In this document: one piece after another, positions 1-4,668 of the stretch
Numbering within the stretch: position 1 is the first letter of the stretch
How the letters are laid out: each line of letters opens with the position of its first letter
Source of the DNA: Pseudomonadota bacterium
GTDB lineage: Bacteria; Pseudomonadota; Alphaproteobacteria; Rhizobiales; Xanthobacteraceae
NCBI GenBank assembly: GCA_023433965.1
Contig: JAEYTQ010000077.1
Location: 1 to 5,832, forward strand
Length of the DNA: 5,832 nucleotides
Direction of reading: 5' to 3'
Notes under the pieces: generated by a model
The model's input: only the letters and a program-made list of their open reading frames with translations
Database searches by the model: none
What the model was told of the DNA's origin: nothing
Translations under genes and position numbers: made by a program

Positions 1-143
1 ATCTTGCCGTCCTTGGCGTCCGGCGAGACCGCGAGCAGCGCGAGGAAGAACAGGAACGCGATCACCTGGAGCGCCTTGAACAGCATGACGCCGAGCGGAT
101 CGAACGGCTCCTCGCGCGGATAGAGACCAAAATCGTCCATCAT
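1..143 (-). CDS. Single-pass membrane protein, N-terminal fragment; partner of the MotA/ExbB-like channel
   Basis: This is the first 47 codons plus two bases of a minus-strand gene cut by the left edge. It opens with two consecutive ATG codons (143-141 and 140-138). The first overlaps the TGA stop of the upstream channel gene as ATGA, which points to translational coupling; I see no strong Shine-Dalgarno of its own. Residues 1-17 are acidic and soluble (MMDDFGLYPREEPFDPLG). Residues about 18-39 form one hydrophobic helix (VMLFKALQVIAFLFFLALLA), followed by a charged stretch (SPDAKDGK), so the rest is probably periplasmic. The topology and position after a TolQ/ExbB-like gene recall ExbD/TolR. 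However, those families carry an Asp inside the helix; here the only nearby candidate is D15, just before it, in a PFDPLGVML context loosely like the ExbD PFVDVML. The ExbD-like role is inference; the fragment alone does not identify the family. Confidence 0.75.
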   Translation of the reverse strand, partial: MMDDFGLYPREEPFDPLGVMLFKALQVIAFLFFLALLAVSPDAKDGK

Positions 144-910
144 GACCGCGCACCGGAACCTTTGCGCTCCAGCACCGGGGTCACATAGGTCTCGGTCAGC
201 ACCACGGCATCCGAGATTACATGCTGCGTCGCGGAGTCCAGCATGTAGTACTGGATCCGGACCAGGATGGAGCCGACGAGGCCGGCGAGCGTCGTGTACA
301 TGGCAACGGCCATGCCGTCGCTCATCAGGCCCATCGACGAGCGCATCGCGACCTTGTCGGCGGCATCCAGGCCCGCGATCGGCGCCAGCATGATGATGAA
401 GCCGATGATGGTGCCGAGCAGGCCGAGCTTCATCAGCGTATCCGACACGAAGGCCCCGAATCCGTTGGAGCCGCGCAGGCGGTCGGCGAGCGTCCGCAGC
501 AGCAGCGTCTGGTCGACCGGGCGATAGTCCTGCGCGGCCGCTTTGGTCACCAGGCTCTGGATATGGTCGCGCACCAATCCGCCCGGCAGCACCGCCGCGC
601 TCGCATCCAGCGCCTTGCTGCCGTCCGGTGCCGCCAGCACGGAGCGGCAGCGCCGCGCCGCGGCCCCTTCCCGCGCGATGGCCCGGGTCCGCAGGAAGCA
701 GTGGCCGCAGGTGACGACGTAGAGCGCCGCGATCACCGCTGAAATGTAGGTGCGGTCCGAGGTCAGCATCAAGTGGATCAGGCCGAACCGCCACAGCAAC
801 ACCCCGGCGAAGATCGAAAGCCCGGTGAAGATCATCCAGAACAGCAGCGCGCTGCGCTCGGATGGATCGGCGGCCTGGCTCGCGATTGGTCCAATCGTCA
901 TCGAACTCAT
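140..910 (-). CDS. MotA/TolQ/ExbB-type proton channel family protein
   Basis: This is a 256-residue inner-membrane protein. Proteins of this family form proton-conducting stators that couple proton motive force to work through a partner protein. I place four membrane segments at about 21-40, 55-73, 159-180 and 198-218. Between the second and third lies a cytoplasmic region of about 85 residues. Segment 3 carries the family-like motif KLGLLGTIIGFIIML (161-175), and segment 4 carries SDGMAVAMYTTLAGLVGSIL (197-216), matching the glycine/threonine-rich channel helices of TolQ/ExbB/MotA. I chose the start at 910 because AGGAGC (919-924) lies 8 nt upstream. A longer frame reaching 1051 would add 47 residues of low-complexity, non-membrane sequence and would cross the promoter region. 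The gene overlaps the next minus-strand gene by ATGA, so the two are probably a channel/partner pair. Function is unknown: flagellar MotA is larger, and no tonB or tol genes are adjacent. Confidence 0.85.
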   Translation of the reverse strand: MSSMTIGPIASQAADPSERSALLFWMIFTGLSIFAGVLLWRFGLIHLMLTSDRTYISAVIAALYVVTCGHCFLRTRAIAREGAAARRCRSVLAAPDGSKALDASAAVLPGGLVRDHIQSLVTKAAAQDYRPVDQTLLLRTLADRLRGSNGFGAFVSDTLMKLGLLGTIIGFIIMLAPIAGLDAADKVAMRSSMGLMSDGMAVAMYTTLAGLVGSILVRIQYYMLDSATQHVISDAVVLTETYVTPVLERKGSGARS

Positions 911-918
911 GCTGCACC

Positions 919-924
919 GCTCCT
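919..924 (-). promoter_or_regulatory. Shine-Dalgarno that fixes the channel-gene start
   Basis: Read on the minus strand this is AGGAGC, 8 nt before the ATG at 910-908. It supports the shorter 256-residue product over an upstream ATG at 1051. Confidence 0.7.
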
Positions 925-927
925 GGA

Positions 928-947
928 TTGCAGGGGTTGGCCTGCAA
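928..947. repeat. Perfect inverted repeat TTGCAGG-N6-CCTGCAA upstream of the channel gene
   Basis: Two perfect 7-bp arms (928-934 and 941-947) flank a 6-nt centre, GGTTGG. The repeat sits 3 nt upstream of the channel gene's Shine-Dalgarno and downstream of its predicted promoter. It could be a protein operator or a hairpin in the 5' leader that modulates ribosome access. The symmetry is directly visible; its function is inferred. Confidence 0.5.
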
Positions 948-959
948 CGATTCCACCCG

Positions 960-989
960 ATTAGATCAAAGCCGCCGTTTCCGGTCCAA
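960..989 (-). promoter_or_regulatory. Candidate sigma-70-like promoter for the channel/partner unit
   Basis: On the minus strand, TTGGAC (989-984) and TCTAAT (965-960) are separated by 18 nt. The -10 matches TATAAT at 5 of 6 positions; the -35 matches only the TTG. The predicted transcript would start near 953 and carry a leader of about 43 nt that includes the 928-947 inverted repeat. Confidence 0.35.
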
Positions 990-998
990 AGACCCATG

Positions 999-1014
999 CC
1001 CAAGCCGGCTTGGG
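999..1014. repeat. Perfect 16-bp palindrome CCCAAGCC/GGCTTGGG in the divergent intergenic region
   Basis: The two 8-bp halves (999-1006 and 1007-1014) are exact reverse complements with no spacer, followed by AAATTT. It lies just upstream of the predicted -35 of the channel promoter and about 38 nt upstream of the predicted -35 of the kinase promoter. That is a position where an activator or repressor could act on both directions. It is a candidate operator, possibly for the adjacent response regulator, but no binding evidence exists in the sequence. A terminator is less likely, because no gene ends here. Confidence 0.45.
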
Positions 1015-1051
1015 AAATTTGCCCGAGCTGCAATCCTGCCGCTCCCTGCAA

Positions 1052-1080
1052 TTGGCAAGGCGCGACGGCGTTGTTAGGCT
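1052..1080 (+). promoter_or_regulatory. Candidate sigma-70-like promoter for the kinase/regulator operon
   Basis: TTGGCA (1052-1057; 5 of 6 to TTGACA) is followed after 17 nt by TAGGCT (1075-1080). The latter keeps the most conserved -10 positions T1, A2 and T6. Transcription would begin near 1087, leaving a leader of about 20 nt before the ATG at 1109. The spacing is ideal, but the -10 is weak, as often in high-GC alphaproteobacteria. Confidence 0.4.
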
Positions 1081-1108
1081 GACCTTATCAAACGTCGGGG
1101 GTGATCGC

Positions 1109-2479
1109 ATGCGCCTCGTGCTTCAGCTTGTCGCCCGTCTGCTGCTCATCGTCGCGCTCTGCCTCGGAGCCGCAACGGTGTGGGCCACATTCGACGCCTA
1201 TCGCAGCGTCGACCGGGCGACCGCCGCCTCGGCGCAGCGGGTCGCGCAGGCGCTTCAGGCGCTGTATTGGCGCGAGCTCTTGTTGCGCAGCAGCAGAGCG
1301 CGCGAGCATCTTCTGCCCGTTCCGGACTGGCGCACGCTGGAGACGATGAAGCTGATCTCGCCTGGCGTCTGCGTCGAGTTCCAACCCGCCGCGGCCTTCG
1401 AGAAGCCGCTCTGCGGGCAGAGCGAGGGGCTGGGCAAGACGCCACCGCGCTGGTTCGCCGCCATCGTGCCCACCTTCCTCGGCAGCCACGCCGAGGCGGT
1501 ACGGCCCATCAGCCCTAGGGCCGCGTCTGCCGGCACAGTCGTTGCGACGCCCGATGCGGCCGCCGCGATCTCGCTCGCCTGGGAGTACATCCTCAACGTC
1601 ATCGACGTCGCGCTGCTGATGGCGGCGGCGATCGCCCTGCTCGCCTCGCTCGCCATCGCGCACGCGCTTGCGCCGGCGCGCGCGATCGTCACCGCGCTGC
1701 AACGCATGGCGCGCGGTCAATATCACACGAAACTGCCGCGCTTCCGCTCGATGGAGCTGGCGATGATCGGCAGCGCCGTCGGCGAGCTCGGCAGCCGGCT
1801 GGAGGAAGCCACCGAGCAGCGCGCGGCGCTGGCGCGGCGCCTGATCGAGATCCGCGACGACGAACGCCGCGCCCTGGCCCGCGAGCTGCACGACGAATTC
1901 GGGCAGAATCTCTCCGCCATCCTCGCCTTTGCCAACACCATCGAGACGGCGAGCAGGAAGCACACCAAGGACGACGGGATCGCGCAGGACGCGCGCATGA
2001 TCTCGCAGGCGACGCACCATCTGATGGCCTCGCTGCGCGATGCGCTCGAGCGGCTGCGCAATCCGCTGCCCGAGGAGCTCGGGCTCGAAGCCAGCCTCGT
2101 CAATCTCGTCGACAGCTGGCGCTCGCACAGTACGGCGCGGCCGGCAATCCAGCTCGACCTCAGGGGCGATCTCACCGACATCAGCGGCCCGGCCGCAACC
2201 ACGGCCTATCGCGTCGCGCAGGAATGCCTCACCAACGCGCTGCGTCACAGCGCGGCGCGCAAGATTTCGCTACGCGTCGAGCGGCGCGCGGGCGAGGATG
2301 ATGCGCTACTGATCCGCGTCGAGGACGACGGCGGCGGCGATGCCGAACGCGTGGCGCAATCGGCCGGCTTCGGCCTGACCGGCATCCGCGAGCGCGTCAC
2401 GGCCGCCGGCGGATCGCTGTCGATCCTGCCCGCGAACCGCGGCCTCAGCGTCGCCGCCACCATTCCCCTCGCCGCGTGA
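1109..2479 (+). CDS. Membrane sensor histidine kinase, HisKA_3 (NarX/UhpB/DegS) type
   Basis: This 456-residue kinase autophosphorylates and passes the phosphoryl group to the response regulator encoded directly downstream. A first membrane helix spans about residues 6-26. A small extracytoplasmic domain (about 27-162) contains two cysteines, C88 and C102. A second helix (about 163-187) leads into a HAMP-like linker (about 188-240). The dimerisation/phosphoacceptor segment IRDDERRALARELHDEFGQ (248-266) has H261 as the likely phosphorylated histidine. The ATPase domain shows an N box QECLTNALRH (371-380, N376), a G1 box VEDDGGG (404-410) and a G2 box AGFGLTGIRER (419-429). I start at 1109 (MRLVLQLVARLLL) because it begins the first helix and has a G-rich Shine-Dalgarno-like stretch upstream; an in-frame ATG at 1010 would add 33 non-membrane residues. 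The signal is unknown and the gene cannot be named from sequence. Confidence 0.93.
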   Translation: MRLVLQLVARLLLIVALCLGAATVWATFDAYRSVDRATAASAQRVAQALQALYWRELLLRSSRAREHLLPVPDWRTLETMKLISPGVCVEFQPAAAFEKPLCGQSEGLGKTPPRWFAAIVPTFLGSHAEAVRPISPRAASAGTVVATPDAAAAISLAWEYILNVIDVALLMAAAIALLASLAIAHALAPARAIVTALQRMARGQYHTKLPRFRSMELAMIGSAVGELGSRLEEATEQRAALARRLIEIRDDERRALARELHDEFGQNLSAILAFANTIETASRKHTKDDGIAQDARMISQATHHLMASLRDALERLRNPLPEELGLEASLVNLVDSWRSHSTARPAIQLDLRGDLTDISGPAATTAYRVAQECLTNALRHSAARKISLRVERRAGEDDALLIRVEDDGGGDAERVAQSAGFGLTGIRERVTAAGGSLSILPANRGLSVAATIPLAA

Positions 2480-2486
2480 GGCCGGT

Positions 2487-3137
2487 ATGATCGAGGTCGC
2501 AGCAACAGGCATCTCGGTGCTGCTGGTCGACGACCACCCGATCGTCCGGCAGGGCTATCGGCGCGTACTGGAAAGCCAGGGCGATCTGCATGTCGTGGCG
2601 GAAGCCGACAACGCCGCGGACGCCTACGGCGCCTTCAAGACCCACGACCCCGACGTCGTCGTGCTCGATATCTCGATGCCGGGCGCGAGCGGGCTGGAGG
2701 CGATCCGCAACATCCGCGCGCGCAGCCCGCGGGCGCGGATCCTCGTCTTCACCATGCACAACGAAGCCGTGCTGGTGAAGGCCGCCTTCGGCGCAGGCGC
2801 GAGCGGCTTCGTCACCAAGAGCAGCGAGCCATCCGCCGTCGTGAACGCAGTCCGCAGCGTCGCCCGCGGCGAGCGCGCCATGAGCGACGACATCGCGCAT
2901 ATTCTGGCCGAGGACAGCCTGTCGACGGGTTCAGTGCTGGACCAGTTGGGCGAGCGCGAGATCGAGATCCTGCGCCAGTTCGCGGGGGGCGCGACCACGG
3001 AAGAGATCGCCGCCCACCTCAATCTCAGCGTCAAGACGGTGCAGAACTATCACTACCTGATCAAGTCGAAGACCGGCGCGCGCACCGATGCGCAGCTGGT
3101 GCGGCTCGCCGCGACCTGTGGGCTGACGAGGATCTAG
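2487..3137 (+). CDS. NarL/FixJ-family response regulator (REC plus LuxR-type HTH)
   Basis: This 216-residue protein is the predicted DNA-binding output of the upstream kinase. The receiver domain (about 9-125) has the acidic pair D15/D16, phosphoacceptor D61 in VVVLDISMPG, the switch Thr T89 (VFTMH) and the invariant Lys K111 (FVTKSS). All key residues are present, so it should be phosphorylatable. After a linker, a LuxR-type helix-turn-helix lies at about 152-210 (LGEREIEIL, then TTEEIAAHLNLSVKTVQNY). The recognition helix continues as HYLIKSKTGARTDAQLVRLA, where many family members have a KNHV-type sequence, so its DNA site may be distinctive. Its ATG is 7 nt after the kinase stop. The Shine-Dalgarno TGAGG (2477-2481) overlaps that stop codon, so the two are co-transcribed and probably translationally coupled. 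Target genes are unknown; the divergent channel unit is a nearby candidate. Confidence 0.94.
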   Translation: MIEVAATGISVLLVDDHPIVRQGYRRVLESQGDLHVVAEADNAADAYGAFKTHDPDVVVLDISMPGASGLEAIRNIRARSPRARILVFTMHNEAVLVKAAFGAGASGFVTKSSEPSAVVNAVRSVARGERAMSDDIAHILAEDSLSTGSVLDQLGEREIEILRQFAGGATTEEIAAHLNLSVKTVQNYHYLIKSKTGARTDAQLVRLAATCGLTRI

Positions 3138-3191
3138 CAGCCAAGCTGCCGCACTGCCGACCGTCGAAGCTCCCCATCTGCTGACGAAATA

Positions 3192-3217
3192 GGAACGGTT
3201 CCGATCCGGCGCCGGTT
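3192..3217 (+). promoter_or_regulatory. Candidate EcfG (general stress sigma factor) promoter
   Basis: GGAAC (3192-3196) and GGTT (3214-3217) are separated by 17 nt. The alphaproteobacterial EcfG consensus is GGAAC-N16/17-CGTT, so only the first base of the -10 differs. Transcription would start near 3225, just ahead of the Shine-Dalgarno at 3228-3235, giving a short leader of about 20 nt. The -35 is also half of an 11-bp palindrome, GGAACGGTTCC (3192-3202). The match is to a short consensus, so chance is possible; position and spacing make it credible. Confidence 0.5.
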
Positions 3218-3244
3218 GGTACGGCAGAGAAGGAGTAAAGGGTC

Positions 3245-3502
3245 ATGAGTAAGGGTCACCACAAAGCAGTCGACCATCCCCCGATCATCACGGTAGGCGA
3301 GCTCATCGACGAACTTTGCCGCCTGCCGGACACGGCCGTCGTCCACTTTCGCTGCCCGATGTTCGATCAGGAGCTGACATTCTACCGGCTTCGAAAGCGG
3401 TCGAAGGATTCAGTCGAGATCGCGGTCAATGCCTATCCGGACAGTCCGCCGGTGGTGCCGTCGTTGCGCGACGGGGCCCTTCTTCACAAGGCAAGAGGCT
3501 GA
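3245..3502 (+). CDS. Small conserved-looking protein of unknown function (85 aa)
   Basis: This 85-residue soluble protein has no signal peptide or membrane helix. A strong Shine-Dalgarno, AGAAGGAG (3228-3235), lies 9 nt before the ATG and settles the start. Residues 15-31 read ITVGELIDELCRLPDTA and continue into VVHFR. This resembles the TVGELI-x-x-L-x-x-LP-x-D-A-x-V-type opening found in many small bacterial and phage proteins of unknown role. The middle is a likely beta-rich segment (TFYRLRKRSKDSVEIAVNAY, 48-67), followed by a proline-rich tail. Single cysteines sit at about 25 and 37. The gene stands alone, 107 nt after the response-regulator stop and convergent with the TetR gene (28 nt between stops). 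The EcfG-type promoter suggests general-stress induction, which is inference. I cannot assign a biochemical function. Confidence 0.8.
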   Translation: MSKGHHKAVDHPPIITVGELIDELCRLPDTAVVHFRCPMFDQELTFYRLRKRSKDSVEIAVNAYPDSPPVVPSLRDGALLHKARG

Positions 3503-3530
3503 CCGGCCGCGCGGCGGCTGGGTTTTGGCC

Positions 3531-4118
3531 TCAGGCCGTCTTCAAGCCGCGCAGCAGCAGCGCCAGCATCGCATCGAGGCGCGCGGAGAGATCGGCGTCC
3601 TTCCACTCGTCGGCATGGGCGGGATGGTGGAAGCGGACGGTCGCATCGAAGATCGCGCGCGCGGTCGCCTTCACGTCGCCAACGGCGAATTCGCCCTGCT
3701 TGACGCCGTCGGTCAGGATCGCCGCGTTCTGGTCGATCATGGTGTCCTTGTGGCATTTGACGGCCGCACAGGCCTCGCGCGCCAGGGTCAGATAAGTCTC
3801 GAACATCTCGGGGTCGTCGAGAACGCGCGAACGCTTGGCGGCGAACAGCGTCCGCAGCCAACGGTCGAGCCGCGCGGGCGCAGGCCCCTGCTCCTCCGTG
3901 ATCGCGCGGAGCGGCGCGTCGATCCGATCGAGCCAGCGTTTGGCAACGGCTTCGCGGAGCGAAGCCTTGCTGGGGAAATGGCGATAGACGCTGCCGTGGC
4001 TCACATCGAGCGCACGGGCAACGTCGACCACGGTGGCCTTGGCCAGCCCGAAACGCCTGAGCACGTCCTCGGTGACTTCGAGGATCCGCTCCGGCGTCAA
4101 GACAACGGCTTCATTCAT
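3531..4118 (-). CDS. TetR/AcrR-family transcriptional regulator
   Basis: This 195-residue dimeric repressor-type protein binds DNA through its N-terminal domain and a ligand through the C-terminal helical domain. The helix-turn-helix is at residues 26-54 (AKATVVDVARALDVSHGSVY, then RHFPSKASL), a textbook TetR signature. Residues from about 75 onward are an all-helical ligand/dimerisation domain (for example WLRTLFAAKRSRVLDDPEMF). It has a His-containing segment, VRFHHPAHADEWKD, at 161-174. Length is normal for the family. The ATG at 4118-4116 has only a weak upstream Shine-Dalgarno, and an ATG at 4130-4128 is closed by a stop after four codons. The gene is 92 nt downstream of the 33-codon small gene on the same strand, and I see no clear promoter in between. 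Both are therefore probably transcribed from 4429-4457 and autoregulated through the 4444-4467 dyad. The ligand is unknown. Confidence 0.92.
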   Translation of the reverse strand: MNEAVVLTPERILEVTEDVLRRFGLAKATVVDVARALDVSHGSVYRHFPSKASLREAVAKRWLDRIDAPLRAITEEQGPAPARLDRWLRTLFAAKRSRVLDDPEMFETYLTLAREACAAVKCHKDTMIDQNAAILTDGVKQGEFAVGDVKATARAIFDATVRFHHPAHADEWKDADLSARLDAMLALLLRGLKTA

Positions 4119-4161
4119 GCCAGCACCATATTCCCGTTCAGGGCTCAGTTACTCCGGCAGT

Positions 4162-4183
4162 AGGGCCGCTTCCGAAGCGCCCT
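4162..4183 (-). repeat. Imperfect hairpin between the small gene and the TetR gene
   Basis: On the minus-strand transcript, AGGGC and GCCCT form a 5-bp outer stem, continued by GCTT/AAGC with a single bulged G and a 3-nt CGG loop. No U-run follows, so it is not a convincing intrinsic terminator. It could affect processing or the relative expression of the two cistrons. The pairing is seen; the role is speculative. Confidence 0.3.
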
Positions 4184-4210
4184 GGCCGGTCGGTTCGGAA
4201 AGCCTATGCC

Positions 4211-4312
4211 TTAATGCGGCAGTTTTGCAGCCTGCGCCGCGATCTGGCGCGCCACCAGCAAATTGAGCCAGTGCCCAATCACGCCGGTGAAATTGAGGAT
4301 TTCGGTCGTCAT
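4211..4312 (-). CDS. Small 33-residue protein upstream of the TetR gene
   Basis: This gene encodes 33 residues, beginning MTTEILNFTGVIGHWLNLLV and ending QAAKLPH with a TAA stop (4213-4211). GGAGA (4325-4321) lies 8 nt before the ATG at 4312-4310, an ideal spacing. By my count 25 of 33 codons end in G or C, as expected for a real gene in this genome. Residues about 5-30 form one hydrophobic-to-amphipathic helix with a single Trp and few charges, so the product could be membrane-associated or a helical peptide partner. It lies 92 nt upstream of the TetR gene and downstream of the predicted promoter/operator, so it is likely the first cistron of an autoregulated pair. I do not recognise the family. 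The alternative is a non-coding leader with a fortuitous frame; the Shine-Dalgarno and codon bias argue against that. Confidence 0.65.
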   Translation of the reverse strand: MTTEILNFTGVIGHWLNLLVARQIAAQAAKLPH

Positions 4313-4320
4313 CGTCCAAG

Positions 4321-4325
4321 TCTCC
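4321..4325 (-). promoter_or_regulatory. Shine-Dalgarno of the 33-codon small gene
   Basis: Read on the minus strand this is GGAGA, 8 nt from the ATG at 4312-4310. It is the main argument that this very short frame is translated. Confidence 0.6.
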
Positions 4326-4428
4326 ATTCGTCCACGGTCCCCGTTCTTCAATTCGCCCTTCGATCCGCTTCGGATGTCGGGCTCCCCGGGGCTTGTCGCG
4401 GGACGCCCAATCGGAACGTCCGGGAACG

Positions 4429-4457
4429 GATATACACGTCTCGCTGACAGATTTCAA
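4429..4457 (-). promoter_or_regulatory. Sigma-70-like promoter of the small-gene/TetR unit
   Basis: On the minus strand, TTGAAA (4457-4452; 5 of 6 to TTGACA) and TATATC (4434-4429; TATA core) are separated by exactly 17 nt. Transcription should begin near 4422, giving a leader of about 110 nt before the small gene. The -35 lies at the centre of the 4444-4467 dyad, so a protein bound there would block RNA polymerase. Confidence 0.55.
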
Positions 4458-4467
4458 TATCTGTCAG
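4444..4467. promoter_or_regulatory. TetR-type operator dyad, CTGACAGAT-N6-ATCTGTCAG
   Basis: Two perfect 9-bp arms (4444-4452 and 4459-4467) surround a 6-nt AT-rich centre, TTCAAT. The 24-bp length, high symmetry and position over a -35 element are typical of TetR-family operators, and the TetR gene is in the transcript it would control. A third copy of the TGACAG core lies at 4483-4488, in the same orientation as the left arm. The symmetry is observed; recognition by this particular TetR protein is inferred from context. Confidence 0.65.
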
Positions 4468-4668
4468 TCAATGATCCGTGATTGACAGCTCATTTTTGCG
4501 GCCGGCCGACCACCCTGCCGCCGGGTTCGGTGGACAGCCCGGCGCTTCCGCACTCTCGCGGCCCAGATCGTTTGTTTCGCCCTGCCCGCTCTGTTACATC
4601 ACGGCGTAAAAAGCATTTTGGCCGGCGCCGCCACTCGGATCGCCCGCCCACCTTCCTGGAGCCGTCCG

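Larger units (their letters stand above)
4313..4668. other. Intergenic region between the small-gene/TetR unit and purB
   Basis: This is 356 bases without a convincing gene. It holds the leader, predicted promoter and operator of the minus-strand unit (about 4313-4467), an extra operator-like half-site (4483-4488), and the purB upstream sequence with its Shine-Dalgarno (4658-4661). A small hairpin, ATCCG-CTT-CGGAT (4363-4375), lies in the leader. I see no riboswitch or RNA gene. Confidence 0.6.

Noticed and set aside
1010..1108. Upstream in-frame ATG extending the kinase by 33 residues
   Set aside because: It would start inside the 999-1014 palindrome and upstream of the predicted promoter, placing non-membrane residues before the first helix.
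1088..2248. Long minus-strand open frame (386 codons) opposite the histidine kinase
   Set aside because: Its translation is Arg/Asp/Gly-rich low-complexity sequence with no domain. The plus-strand frame has every kinase motif. High GC makes long antisense frames common.
3137..3149. Hairpin GCAGC-CAA-GCTGC at the end of the response-regulator gene
   Set aside because: Only 5 bp of stem and no T-run follow it, so it is not convincing as an intrinsic terminator.
3503..3530. GC-rich stretch with TTTT between the convergent 85-aa and TetR genes as a bidirectional terminator
   Set aside because: The stem pairs only with bulges and the T-run is four bases followed by GG. It is suggestive by position but not supported structurally.
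4411..4440. Two GGAAC elements (near 4413 and 4423) as EcfG promoters toward purB
   Set aside because: No GTT element occurs at the required 16-18 nt spacing from either one.
4149..4457. Minus-strand 102-codon frame overlapping the small gene in a different frame
   Set aside because: It starts inside the operator, upstream of the predicted transcription start, lacks a Shine-Dalgarno and has a charged, low-complexity product. The 33-codon frame inside it is better supported.
4572..4600. TTGTTT-N17-TACATC as the purB promoter
   Set aside because: Each hexamer matches consensus at only about 3 of 6 positions. The alternative TTGACA at 4482-4487 has no -10 at the right distance, so I do not call a purB promoter.
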